In this document: in pieces, positions 1 to 7,338 of the stretch
How the letters are laid out: each line of letters starts with the position of its first letter
Position numbering within the stretch: position 1 is the first letter of the stretch
IMG/VR virus record: IMGVR_UViG_3300033571_024612
Span: 1 to 43,533 of that record
Direction: 5' to 3' (one strand)
Source of the DNA: a virus
Length of the DNA stretch: 43,533 nt
Notes under the pieces: model-generated
Told to the model about the DNA's origin: nothing
Database searches by the model: none
The model's input: the letters and a program-made list of their open reading frames with translations, nothing else
Translations under genes and position numbers: made by a program

Positions 1-1923
1 CATCGCCACCAGGTCGACGCCATCGATCCGGCGGATGGTGGCATCGGCGCCGATGGCATCACGGATCCCCCGCTGGTGCTGGTGGCCTAGGGCCAGCAAG
101 TAGGCGCCGGTGGAGGGCTCGAACACCTCCCAGGCGCCGCTCAAATCCGGCCCCACCGCCACGGGGTAGGGGAGGGTCTGGCCGTAGGGGCCCTGCAGGC
201 GGCCGATGCCCGGGCCATCCATCCGCACGCTCACCCCGAGGATCTGATGCACCTGGCCGGCAGCGTCGTTGCGGGGCTCTTCATCCCGGCGGCGCTTGCG
301 GCGGCCGCGGTGCTCGGTGATCTGCTCGGCCAGGGCCTGGGCCCGTTCTTCGCAGGCGTCGCAGCAAGGCTCATCGTCGGCATCGGTGCGGGGCGGGGTC
401 TCGGGCGGCGCGGCGCCCTCCAGGGCCGCCTCATCTCCGGCGGCCTGAGCCTCCCCGGGCGGGGCCGCGGCTGGATCGCCCTCGAGCGTGCCGCCAAACT
501 CCACCGGGTCATCCTGCTCCGGCTGGGGAATGGAACCATCCGCCTCGCGGTTCAACAGGGTGGTGTCCAGGGAGAAGCGGGGCTTCCCGAACCTCGCGAG
601 CGCCACCTCGTTGGGCTGCAGTACGCGGGCCTGGATGTATTGGCTGTCGGCCACGGCCACCTTCTGGCGCAGCTCGGCCTGTTCGTCCTCGGTGGGGGTG
701 TAGGTGGGCCGAAAGGTGATCTCCCAGTCGGCGGGCAGGGCCTTGCCCTTCCAGGGGCCATCAGAGCAGGCCATCACCAGCTCGTAGATGTGCTGGAGGG
801 GTTCTTTGAGGTGCTGGGCCTGCCAGTCGGCCACCTCGTTCCCGAAGGCGGCCTGTTCGCTGCGGCCATCGGCGCCGAGGCCCGAGGGGCTCTCGCCCCA
901 CAGGAGGGTGTGGGGAAGGCCGCTGGCGCCGGTGATCTCGCTCTTCAGGCTGGTGAGGATGTCGGCGATACCGGCGGCCGAGCGGTTGAGGTTGGTCAGC
1001 TCCTCGTTGTCGTTCAGCAGGTAGGCGCCGATGGTGGAGCGGGCCAGGGCGTTAGCCTGCAGTCGGGCGCGCAGCTTGTCTTCGCCACCGGCGGCGAGCA
1101 TGTTGGAGAGGCCCGGCAGCTTGTGCACCACCAGGTCGAAGTCGTGCAGGATGTCGGCGGCGCTCTGCTGGCCGGTCTCGTAGCGCTTGAACACGTCCCA
1201 GATCAGATCCACCACCGAAACGCCCCACCACTGCCGCTCCTGCTGCGAGCGCCAGGAGCAGGGCAGGCCCTCGATGCGGATAACCCGGCTGCTGTGGATC
1301 TCGACCTGGGTGGCATCGGTGAGGCCGAGGCCGGCGCTGGTGACTTGCTTGGCACCGGCCTGCTCGTTCAGTTTCTGGAGGTCGCGATCGGCCTGGGTCC
1401 AGAACCAGTAGCGCTCCGGTTCCCCGATCCCTGACCAGCCGGCAGCGGGGTAGAGGCGCCAGCGATCGATCGGGTAGAGGCCATGGATGGTGCGCAGCCG
1501 CTTGAGATTCAGCGGCTGATCGATCGGCGTGCGGTCGTCGGCAATCACGATGATCGCGCCGCCGCCGTAGAGGCGGCTGTAGGTGGCGGCCTGGGCGAGG
1601 GCCTGGCGGAGGTGCAGCTTCTCGCTCCAGCCGACCACATCATCGAGCTGCTTTTTCATGCGGCTGGAGGTTTCATCTCCCACGCTCAAATCCCAGCCGC
1701 TGCGGGTGCCCTGCTGGGGGAGCTTTTCGACGATGCGGCGGATTAGCCAGCTCTGTTCGTAGAGGGCATCAATGGCGCTCTCTGTGAGGATGCGGGAGCG
1801 CTTGACGCCGATTGCCTCGTTGCGGTCCTTGGCGGTGCCCAGGCCGGTGAGCACATTGATTAGCGCACCATCAAGGCGATACCCGCCGCCGGGATCATTC
1901 GACTGCAGGAAACCGATCGCCAC
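1..1923 (-). CDS. Phage portal protein, DUF1073 type (C-terminal end cut by window)
   Basis: Reading leftward from a GTG at 1923, the frame stays open to the window edge (at least 641 codons), so the stop is outside. Residues 1 to about 450 resemble the DUF1073 portal family, which forms the dodecameric DNA channel at the head vertex. The tract LYGGGAIIVIAD is near residue 120. The family signature GESPSGLGADG, following GLPHTLLW, is near residue 345. After the portal core comes a Pro/Glu/Ala-rich linker with a CCDAC cysteine cluster near residue 519, then an Arg-rich patch and a further ordered stretch to the edge. Family portals are usually about 450-550 residues, so the tail is an extra domain or a fusion. 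GTG is the only start between the upstream in-frame stop and the conserved core, and its ribosome site is weak. Terminase lies upstream on the same strand, separated by an opposing four-gene cassette. Confidence 0.85.
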   Translation of the reverse strand, partial: MAIGFLQSNDPGGGYRLDGALINVLTGLGTAKDRNEAIGVKRSRILTESAIDALYEQSWLIRRIVEKLPQQGTRSGWDLSVGDETSSRMKKQLDDVVGWSEKLHLRQALAQAATYSRLYGGGAIIVIADDRTPIDQPLNLKRLRTIHGLYPIDRWRLYPAAGWSGIGEPERYWFWTQADRDLQKLNEQAGAKQVTSAGLGLTDATQVEIHSSRVIRIEGLPCSWRSQQERQWWGVSVVDLIWDVFKRYETGQQSAADILHDFDLVVHKLPGLSNMLAAGGEDKLRARLQANALARSTIGAYLLNDNEELTNLNRSAAGIADILTSLKSEITGASGLPHTLLWGESPSGLGADGRSEQAAFGNEVADWQAQHLKEPLQHIYELVMACSDGPWKGKALPADWEITFRPTYTPTEDEQAELRQKVAVADSQYIQARVLQPNEVALARFGKPRFSLDTTLLNREADGSIPQPEQDDPVEFGGTLEGDPAAAPPGEAQAAGDEAALEGAAPPETPPRTDADDEPCCDACEERAQALAEQITEHRGRRKRRRDEEPRNDAAGQVHQILGVSVRMDGPGIGRLQGPYGQTLPYPVAVGPDLSGAWEVFEPSTGAYLLALGHQHQRGIRDAIGADATIRRIDGVDLVAM

Positions 1924-1972
1924 GGGCCGATGCGCACAGGGCCAGGGTAGGCCTTATCACACAGGGACAACC

Positions 1973-2018
1973 TTGGCTGGGGATGTTACAACCCATAGGC
2001 TGGTAGAACATCCGACCT
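1973..2018 (+). promoter_or_regulatory. Weak promoter and possible operator before the sigma-factor gene
   Basis: TTGGCT at 1973-1978 and TAGGCT at 1996-2001 are separated by 17 bases and match the -35 and -10 consensus only 4/6 and 3/6. The transcript would start just before the GTG at 2025. Read on the minus strand, bases 2005-2018 (AGGTCGGATGTTCT) fit the cyanobacterial LexA box RGTAC-N3-DGTWCB with two mismatches. This would place a possible operator over the start point. Both assignments are tentative. Confidence 0.3.
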
Positions 2019-2024
2019 ATCCCG

Positions 2025-3023
2025 GTGAGCTCGCCGCTGGACGCGATGATGCAGGCCTACGGGCGGCTGCCGATCCCCACCAGGGAGGAGCAGGTGCTGC
2101 TGGGCCGGAAGATTCGCGCCTGGCTGGACTGGGAGCCATCGCTTGAGGAGCAACAGCAGGGCATCACCGAACCCCCGAAGCGGCTGCGGCGGGCTGGTGA
2201 GCGGGCGCGGGAGCAGTTGATCAGCAGGAACATGCTGCTGGTGGCAGACCAGGCCCGCTCATTTTCGGTGAGCTCCACGCCGGCCCTGGAGCTGCAGGAT
2301 CTGATCCAGGAGGGTGCGATCGGGCTATGCAGGGCGGCGGAGCTGTTTGATCCGGCCCTGGGCTATGCCTTCTCCACCTATGCGGTGCTGTGGATCCGGC
2401 AAAGCATGACGCGGATGGTGCATGGCTCTGGAGCCATCCATATCCCCACGAAACGATCCCAGGCGATGCACGGGCTGCGGAAGTGGTGCGAGGCGTTCAG
2501 TGCGGACGTGGGGAGGCCTCCCACCGATGCCGAGCAACTGGCAGCAGGCATCACCGGCGTGCAGCGGCCCGGTGATCTGGTAATCCTGCGCCAGGCGGCG
2601 GCCGTCTACCAGCTGCGCTCTCTCGATGTGGTGATGGGTGATGAGGATGGCGACACCTGGTTGAGCACCGTGGCGGCCCCTGCAGATGATCCGCAGCCAA
2701 CCGCCAGCAACAGGGAGTTGGATCAGGTACTGCAGATGCTGCAGCCCTGGCCGGTGCTGCAGGAGGTTATGGAACGGCGGCTGGCAGGCCAAACATTCTG
2801 GGAGATCAGCCTGGCAATGGGAATGAGCGAGCGGGCGGCGATTCGCCGCGGACGGCAGGCGCTGGCGATGGCGCAGCTGTTGGCGCGCAACAGCGCCATG
2901 GGGGATGAGCTGCAGGAGGAGGAGCTGGATTCTGATGAACCGCCAGCGGAAACTGCGCCGGCGCCGCTGCAGCATGTGGTGTACGTGCAGCCGTCCCTCC
3001 TGCCAGAGCCTGTACCCGCCTAG
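2025..3023 (+). CDS. Phage-encoded sigma-70 family RNA polymerase sigma factor
   Basis: This 332-residue protein resembles group 2/3 bacterial sigma-70 factors, which recruit core RNA polymerase to promoters. Residues 5-33 look like region 1.2. Residues about 60-135 carry region 2, with the hallmark order QDLIQEGAIGL (91-101), FDPALGYAFSTYA (108-120) and WIRQSMTR (123-130), the core-binding and -10-reading helices. Residues 140-175 resemble region 3, and 245-285 look like a diverged region 4 helix-turn-helix (FWEISLAMGMSERAAIRRG). The Asp/Glu/Pro-rich tail after 290 is not family-typical. GTG at 2025 is used; ATG at 2046 is an alternative that would lose part of region 1.2. The gene faces against both the portal and terminase genes and heads a + strand cassette. 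The likely role is redirecting host polymerase to phage promoters. Degenerate region 4 suggests altered or relaxed -35 recognition. Confidence 0.85.
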   Translation: MSSPLDAMMQAYGRLPIPTREEQVLLGRKIRAWLDWEPSLEEQQQGITEPPKRLRRAGERAREQLISRNMLLVADQARSFSVSSTPALELQDLIQEGAIGLCRAAELFDPALGYAFSTYAVLWIRQSMTRMVHGSGAIHIPTKRSQAMHGLRKWCEAFSADVGRPPTDAEQLAAGITGVQRPGDLVILRQAAAVYQLRSLDVVMGDEDGDTWLSTVAAPADDPQPTASNRELDQVLQMLQPWPVLQEVMERRLAGQTFWEISLAMGMSERAAIRRGRQALAMAQLLARNSAMGDELQEEELDSDEPPAETAPAPLQHVVYVQPSLLPEPVPA

Positions 3024-3035
3024 CACGTATGTTCC
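3022..3035 (+). promoter_or_regulatory. LexA-box-like operator
   Basis: AGCACGTATGTTCC matches the cyanobacterial LexA consensus RGTAC-N3-DGTWCB at every defined position except the third (C for T). It overlaps the stop codon of the sigma gene and lies about 44 bases before the ATG of the LexA-type gene. A possible -10 (TAAAGT, 3045-3050) lies just downstream, so a bound repressor would cover the -35 region. The consensus is recalled from the literature and no search was run. Confidence 0.45.
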
Positions 3036-3078
3036 ATTCCGGGGTAAAGTCGACCCGAAACCAGTCCATCACGATTTC

Positions 3079-3351
3079 ATGCGGGCACAGGCGCAACACC
3101 CCGAAGTCACCTCGGAAAGGGAGAAGGCGCTGACGGAGATGCAGCAGCGCACCCTGAATGCAGTTCGGGCCTACATCGATGCCAACGGCATCAGCCCCAC
3201 CCTGAAAGATCTGAAGGCAGCGCTGGGGCTCTCATCTCTCAGCCCGGTGCAGTTCCACCTGAGGAACCTGCAGGCTGCCGGGGCGATCGAGCAGCGCCGT
3301 GGTGTGCCCCGCTCGATTCGGGTGTTATGGCCCCGCCATGAGGTGGCCTGA
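3079..3351 (+). CDS. LexA-type winged-helix DNA-binding protein without peptidase domain
   Basis: This 90-residue protein matches only the N-terminal DNA-binding half of LexA. QQRTLNAVRAYIDANGISPT (22-41) is the usual LexA opening. It is followed by LKDLKAALGLSSLSPVQFHL, the recognition helix region, and by NLQAAGAIEQRRGVPRSIRV, the beta wing. The Ser/Lys autoprotease half of LexA (normally about 110 more residues) is absent and the reading frame ends cleanly. The ATG at 3079 is chosen because it gives a LexA-like N-terminus; the frame is open further upstream across the sigma-gene end. The stop TGA overlaps the next ATG. It could compete with host LexA at SOS boxes or repress its own cassette through the box at 3022-3035. 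Without the peptidase it should not be inactivated by RecA-stimulated self-cleavage; that is inference. Confidence 0.75.
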   Translation: MRAQAQHPEVTSEREKALTEMQQRTLNAVRAYIDANGISPTLKDLKAALGLSSLSPVQFHLRNLQAAGAIEQRRGVPRSIRVLWPRHEVA

Positions 3352-3596
3352 TGGACTCGGAGCAGTTGCCAGGGATGCCGGCCAAACCTGGGCCCATTGC
3401 GCTCACAGACGCCCAGGCTTTCGAGGTGGAGCGGTTTTCCCGGGCCATTGATGCCACCTCTGACCTGGAAGCTCTGCGGGGCATGTGCAAACAGCTGTTG
3501 CAGGCCTGGATGACACAGAAATCCGTGACCTGCTGGGTCATGCGTCAAAACCTGTCAGGGCCTGCTCTAAACCACCGGATTTCGGAGGATTTCTGA
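3351..3596 (+). CDS. Small NblA-like protein 1
   Basis: The 81-residue product starts at an ATG that overlaps the preceding TGA, so translation is probably coupled. Residues 17-65 (LTDAQAFEVERFSRAID, then LEALRGMCKQLLQAWMTQK and WVMRQNL) follow the pattern of NblA/Ycf18 proteins: a short L-S/T-x-x-Q-x-F helix, then a longer helix rich in leucine and glutamine. NblA is a small helical adaptor of about 55-65 residues that triggers phycobilisome breakdown and is carried by some freshwater cyanophages. The resemblance is at pattern level only; other small cyanobacterial families share this look. The last 15 residues have no family feature. Confidence 0.5.
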   Translation: MDSEQLPGMPAKPGPIALTDAQAFEVERFSRAIDATSDLEALRGMCKQLLQAWMTQKSVTCWVMRQNLSGPALNHRISEDF

Positions 3597-3895
3597 TGGT
3601 CTGGGGGCAATGGAGAGTGCCGGAGCTGAGCGAAGAAGATCGCTTTGCCTTGCGCGTGCTGGAGATACAGCTTCGCGAAACATTGCCGCGCCACCCCGAA
3701 ACCTTGCTGAAGATGTGCGTGGTGATGGCAGAGCAGTGCCGGATCAAGGACAACATCATCAACAAGGCCAGCAAGCTGATTGCCGAGCTGGAGGCAAGCC
3801 AGGCCATTGCAGAGCCGGCGGCACCTCAGCGGCGCCGGCGGCGCGGGCTGCGGCGCGGGGTTGAGTTTCTGCGGGCGGTGGTGCTGGGCCAATGA
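3596..3895 (+). CDS. Small NblA-like protein 2 with basic tail
   Basis: The 99-residue product starts at an ATG overlapping the previous TGA, with a good Shine-Dalgarno (GGAGG) about 8 bases upstream. Residues 10-66 show LSEEDRFALRVLEIQLRETL followed by a second helix ending in EQCRIKDNIINKASKLIAEL. This is close to the NblA pattern (F-x-L-R-x-L-E-x-Q-L, then a C-terminal helix with I/V-K-D-N). The C-terminal 30 residues add a Arg-rich segment (QRRRRRGLRRG) that could bind nucleic acid or an acidic partner. Together with the neighbour it forms a pair of related helical proteins, perhaps from an old duplication or working as a heterodimer. A hairpin follows the gene. Phycobilisome targeting is inference. 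Confidence 0.5.
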   Translation: MVWGQWRVPELSEEDRFALRVLEIQLRETLPRHPETLLKMCVVMAEQCRIKDNIINKASKLIAELEASQAIAEPAAPQRRRRRGLRRGVEFLRAVVLGQ

Positions 3896-3926
3896 TCGAC
3901 CCGTCACACCTCGCCCAGCTGCAGGG

Positions 3927-3945
3927 CTGAACCGCAACGGTTCAG
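3927..3945. terminator. Hairpin between convergent genes
   Basis: CTGAACC and GGTTCAG form a 7-bp stem with a 5-base loop. It sits where the rightward NblA-like cassette and the leftward terminase gene meet, and overlaps the terminase stop. No T-tract follows, so termination would be weak or protein-assisted. Confidence 0.35.
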
Positions 3946-5510
3946 ACCATGTGGATCCAATCGGCGATCATCGGCCGCACCCTGGCGCCGGCTTCACAGG
4001 CCGCGGCCAGGCTGATCACGGCGTCGTCGTGGCAGCCGGCTGCAGCCTCGCGGGTGCCATCCGGCCCCTGGCGGAACACGCGCATCTGCTCCCCGTAGAT
4101 GCTGTCCGGAGGGATGCCCAGCTCGCCCTGCTCGAGCAGCAGCAGCACCCGATCGGTCATGGCGATCTTGCTGGCCTTGCCAGTGTGGAACTCTTCGATG
4201 GGCACCCAGGAGCGGAGGCGGGCCAGGGCCTCGCCAACAGCAGCGCCGACCCCGTTCTTCTCGATCAGCACCAGCTCAGGGCTGTACTGGTCGATCAGGC
4301 GGGCGGTGCGCTGCAGGCCGTAGTCGCGGCTGCGGCGCGCGTCGTTGAAGGACGCCACCACCTGCCAGGGGTTGGTGGTGACATCGAGCACGGTGGTGAC
4401 CCATTCGTCATCGCCGGAGCCGTTCGGGTCGATCCCGATCACGTAGTTGTGGCCCCTGGTGGGCAGATCCAGCCCGCCGATGGCCTCGCTGGCTTCAATC
4501 AGATCGTGGGGGTAGACCTCGGCATCGGTGGCGGCGAAATCGAGCTCGAACTCCTGGCGGTAGCGCTGCTCGGTGAGCTGGAATTTGCGCCTGGTGTTCT
4601 CCGCGTAGTTCGGATCCTGGCTGTAGATCGGGTGCTGGCTCCAGTGGATGGCCACCTTCGCGAAGCCACCGCAGGGGCTGCAGCGGAGGCTCGGGATCCC
4701 GTTGACCGTGCCATCGCCGATCTGCTGCTCGCCGTGGTCCGTGCTCCAGTGCTCATGGAACCGGCCACTGCGGCCGTTGGGGGTGCTCACCCACACGGCG
4801 CGGGCGCGGGGGCCCAGCAGGCTGAGGGTGGGCATGGCGCCGGTTTCAATGCCGCCCAGTTTTTCGATGAACGCACCCTCATCGAACAGCACGAAACTGG
4901 CCGATGGGATGCCCCGTGCGGCCCGCTCGGTGGGGGGCAGAAAATGGAGGCTGCCGCGGCCTTGGAAGACCAGTTTACGGGCGGAATCCTTCGGGAGGGG
5001 TGGGCAGTAGGCACCCAGGCTGGCGGCCTGGCCCTTGATCCGGGCCGCCAGTTCAGAGGCGTCCTCTCCAGTCTTGGAGAAGATGATTCCCACCCAGGCC
5101 GGCCGCTGGATGGCCTGCTGCAGCATGTAGGAGATGACGGTCTCTGAAACGCCGGTCTGGCGGGACTTGAGCACGTAGGTGTTCTGGTAGGCGCGGATCG
5201 TGCGCACCAGCAACAGCTGGTAGTCCCAGGCCCTGAAGGGCAGGTACTTGCCCTGTGAGGCGATGTAGGTGCGTGCGGCAAAATCGGGCCAGCGCTTGGG
5301 GAGCTGATCCCACAGCTGCACCGCCTGCTCCTGGGAGAACAGGCCGCGGCGGGGCAGGTACTGCAGCACCGGTTGCGGCGGCCGCACCACCCTCTGGCGA
5401 GGCAAGTGGCGGCCTGCTGTGGCGCCCTTGCTGCGGGGCCAGGCATAGCAGGGTGTCTGGGTGCGGAGCTGGGCCTCGTATTCAGCCCAGGCCTCGTCAT
5501 CCCAGGCCAT
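3942..5510 (-). CDS. terL: Terminase large subunit (packaging ATPase/nuclease)
   Basis: This 522-residue protein is the DNA-packaging motor. The ATPase half has the phage-type Walker A VLKSRQTGVSE (113-123) and Walker B FVLFDE (206-211), with the coupling tract VSTPNG at 241-246. The RNase H-like nuclease half shows its acidic residues at IGIDPNG (D361), LIEKNGVG (E417) and CHDDAV (D495/D496). Length and order are normal for TerL. The start ATG at 5510 overlaps the stop of the preceding gene by four bases, so the two are coupled. The portal is the next leftward gene, as in most tailed phages, but here the opposing sigma cassette lies between them. Confidence 0.95.
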   Translation of the reverse strand: MAWDDEAWAEYEAQLRTQTPCYAWPRSKGATAGRHLPRQRVVRPPQPVLQYLPRRGLFSQEQAVQLWDQLPKRWPDFAARTYIASQGKYLPFRAWDYQLLLVRTIRAYQNTYVLKSRQTGVSETVISYMLQQAIQRPAWVGIIFSKTGEDASELAARIKGQAASLGAYCPPLPKDSARKLVFQGRGSLHFLPPTERAARGIPSASFVLFDEGAFIEKLGGIETGAMPTLSLLGPRARAVWVSTPNGRSGRFHEHWSTDHGEQQIGDGTVNGIPSLRCSPCGGFAKVAIHWSQHPIYSQDPNYAENTRRKFQLTEQRYRQEFELDFAATDAEVYPHDLIEASEAIGGLDLPTRGHNYVIGIDPNGSGDDEWVTTVLDVTTNPWQVVASFNDARRSRDYGLQRTARLIDQYSPELVLIEKNGVGAAVGEALARLRSWVPIEEFHTGKASKIAMTDRVLLLLEQGELGIPPDSIYGEQMRVFRQGPDGTREAAAGCHDDAVISLAAACEAGARVRPMIADWIHMV

Positions 5511-6001
5511 CAGAAATCACCTTCTCGATCCAGCGCTTCCTGCTCTTCCGGGGTGAGGGGTGCGGCACCAGAACCGCCGTCGCCGAGCTCCTGCTGGGCG
5601 CGCTCGAACTTGTCGATGCTGAGGATGAATTTGTTGATCTCGGCCAGGGTGCCAAGGGCGGTTTGCAGTTGCCGGGCCTGCAGGGATCTGCGCAGCAGCG
5701 ATTCCATCCGGCTCACCTGAATGGCGCCCATCCGCAGGCGGTCGTAGAGGCTGGTGCTCTGGATGCAGAGCTCGTAGGCATCGGCCACCAGGCGGGCAGC
5801 TACGGCAGGGCTGACCTTGAAGCCCTTGGTCGCCACGGTCATCAGATCGTGAGCCCCGTAGCCCTCCTTCACAGCCAGGCCCAGCAGGGCATGCACCCGG
5901 TAGTTGCGTTCAGCGGCCTTAGAGATGCTGCGGTCCTTGGTTTTCGGCTTGGCCTTGGGTTTCCGGGGCTTGGGATTGGCGCCGGCCTTTTCGCTGCTCA
6001 C
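5510..6001 (-). CDS. Probable terminase small-subunit-like or packaging accessory protein
   Basis: A 163-residue protein directly upstream of TerL, coupled to it by an ATGA overlap. It starts with a Lys/Pro-rich basic arm (about residues 8-25), followed by an all-helical body with two likely helix pairs (HALLGLAVKEGYGAHDL; AARLVADAYELC) and an acidic C-terminus with PLTPEEQEAL. No family was firmly recognised. Position and architecture fit a TerS-type subunit, which recognises DNA and regulates TerL. GTG at 6001 is preferred because AGGAGG lies 9 bases before it; a TTG at 6022 is also open. Confidence 0.5.
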   Translation of the reverse strand: MSSEKAGANPKPRKPKAKPKTKDRSISKAAERNYRVHALLGLAVKEGYGAHDLMTVATKGFKVSPAVAARLVADAYELCIQSTSLYDRLRMGAIQVSRMESLLRRSLQARQLQTALGTLAEINKFILSIDKFERAQQELGDGGSGAAPLTPEEQEALDREGDF

Positions 6002-6018
6002 GCCGGTGTGCCTCCTGC

Positions 6019-6594
6019 TCAAAACGTAGGCGCCTCATGCTCAACAACTCCCGCAGAGATGTGATCCGCTTCGCAGCGGCGAGCGTGTTCCTTCAGCCAG
6101 CTCCTCACCGCCCAGGTGCTGCGATTCAGCATCAGGCCGATGGTGGCCATGTCGCGGCCCTCGGCGCGCAGACGCAGGGCCCGGGCGCCCTCTTCCGCCG
6201 TCCATCGCCTCAGGGCCACAGGCACTCGATGCCGCCGGGCACGGATCGTCACGCCAGCCTCCACCAGCAACTTTCGGATCCGCTGCGGCGACACCCCGTA
6301 GCAGGTTGCGATCGACTTGATGCTCGCATCGGCCAGGTAGCGGTTCACCACCATCTGCACCGGCAGGGGCACTGCAGGCGGCACCAGGCCATCTCCACCG
6401 GCCTGGAGGTTGTTCACCAACGCACGCCGTTGCCTCACCCAGCCGCCGTTGATCCGCGCATCAGCCAGCAGCTGGTAGACGGCCTGATGAGAGCAACCCA
6501 CGGCCGCGGCGATCGCCTTCACGGGCACGCCTTGCCGGTGCAGGTCCAACATCCGGCAATGGTGGTAACGGGTGAGCGGCCGGCCTTTGGCCAT
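6019..6594 (-). CDS. Triple helix-turn-helix DNA-binding protein
   Basis: 191 residues from the ATG at 6594. Three separate helix-turn-helix-like units can be seen: VKAIAAAVGCSHQAVYQLLA near 25-45, IKSIATCYGVSPQRIRKLLV near 90-110, and MATIGLMLNRSTWAVRSWLK near 148-167. Repeated HTH units of this kind occur in transposase-like and TerS-like DNA readers. Its place before the packaging genes suggests either the true small terminase (pac/cos recognition) or a late regulator. It ends 17 bases before the next gene's GTG. The frame is open from a TTG at 6603, but ATG is the better start. Confidence 0.6.
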   Translation of the reverse strand: MAKGRPLTRYHHCRMLDLHRQGVPVKAIAAAVGCSHQAVYQLLADARINGGWVRQRRALVNNLQAGGDGLVPPAVPLPVQMVVNRYLADASIKSIATCYGVSPQRIRKLLVEAGVTIRARRHRVPVALRRWTAEEGARALRLRAEGRDMATIGLMLNRSTWAVRSWLKEHARRCEADHISAGVVEHEAPTF

Positions 6595-6599
6595 CACCG

Positions 6600-7262
6600 T
6601 CAACGGCCCCGCTGGGCCAGCAAGGCCTCCACTGCCCGAGTGATGCGGGCCTCGGTGGTCTCCTCCTCCGGCAGGGCCGCGGCCAGCCGGCCCATCAGGG
6701 CCTGGAAATCGGTGAGGGCCTGCTGGTCGGGGAAGGTGAGCTGCACCGTCAGCCCGGCGGGGCCTGGATCGGTGGGGTCGGGTTCCGGAGGTGGCGGTGG
6801 CTCGTCAATCCCCTCCACCTGCTGCCGCCATTCCTCATCCGTGAACCAAGGGCTCATGTCGAGATCGGCGTGCTCCTCCAGCAGGTTCGCTAGGGCCGCG
6901 CCATCGAACTCGCTCAGGTCGCTGGCGCGGTTGTCGGCAACGCCATACTCCGCCTTCTGGGAGGGGGAGAGGTCGGTGCGCTGCACCGCCACCAGCGTGC
7001 GGCCATCGGCGGGCACCACCAGCACCTTTTCGATACCGATGGCGGCGGCGGCCTCGGCGGTGCCGTTGCCGGCGAGGATCACGCCAGCCTCATCGATCAC
7101 CAGACTCCGTGCGGCGCCAAACTCCTGGAGCGAGCGCTCGATCATCGCCGTGCTGCGCTGCGTGCGGCGTCGGGCGTTCTTGGGATCCTGGGTCAGGGCC
7201 TCCAGCGTGGTCTCGGTCGGCATGGTCACCGGGACCATGGCGAGGCGGCGGCGGGCCGGCAT
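6600..7262 (-). CDS. ParB/Srx-like nuclease-domain protein
   Basis: About 220 residues. The N-terminal half looks like the ParB-like nuclease fold: DPKNARRRTQRS, then SLQEFGAARSLVIDEAG with LAGNGTAEAAAAIGI, and a following region with ADNRASDLSEFD. The loop GNGT replaces the GERR/GHGR-type box of classical ParB. A Pro-rich linker follows, then a 70-residue C-terminal helical part. Phage ParB-like proteins of this type often sit next to terminase or methylase genes, and their role is mostly unknown. The start is uncertain: ATG 7262 is used, and TTG 7289 or ATG 7223 are possible. It is the first gene of the leftward packaging block and is divergent from the recombinase-like gene. Confidence 0.7.
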   Translation of the reverse strand: MPARRRLAMVPVTMPTETTLEALTQDPKNARRRTQRSTAMIERSLQEFGAARSLVIDEAGVILAGNGTAEAAAAIGIEKVLVVPADGRTLVAVQRTDLSPSQKAEYGVADNRASDLSEFDGAALANLLEEHADLDMSPWFTDEEWRQQVEGIDEPPPPPEPDPTDPGPAGLTVQLTFPDQQALTDFQALMGRLAAALPEEETTEARITRAVEALLAQRGR

Positions 7263-7338
7263 GGTTGGCAAAATATGGTTGGTTGTCAACGTAACCGGAT
7301 GAGAACGTAGTTGTCACGGCATGAACCGCTGAATAGGG
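7263..7338. promoter_or_regulatory. Divergent intergenic region with repeated TTGTCA/AACGTA words
   Basis: This 76-base gap separates the leftward ParB-like gene from the rightward recombinase-like gene. It is AT-richer than the flanks. It contains TTGTCA twice and AACGTA twice in swapped order. On the minus strand a perfect TTGACA occurs at 7283-7288, but no convincing -10 at the right distance was found. Confidence 0.3.

Noticed and set aside
247-1434. Long open frame on the + strand
   Set aside because: It is antisense to the portal gene; its Gly/Ala/Leu-rich product has no domain and the minus frame shows clear DUF1073 features. Similar antisense frames at 3780-5147 and 31159-32850 were rejected for the same reason.
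3079-3351. Complete LexA or CI-type repressor
   Set aside because: No peptidase half, no Ser/Lys dyad; the frame ends after the winged helix.
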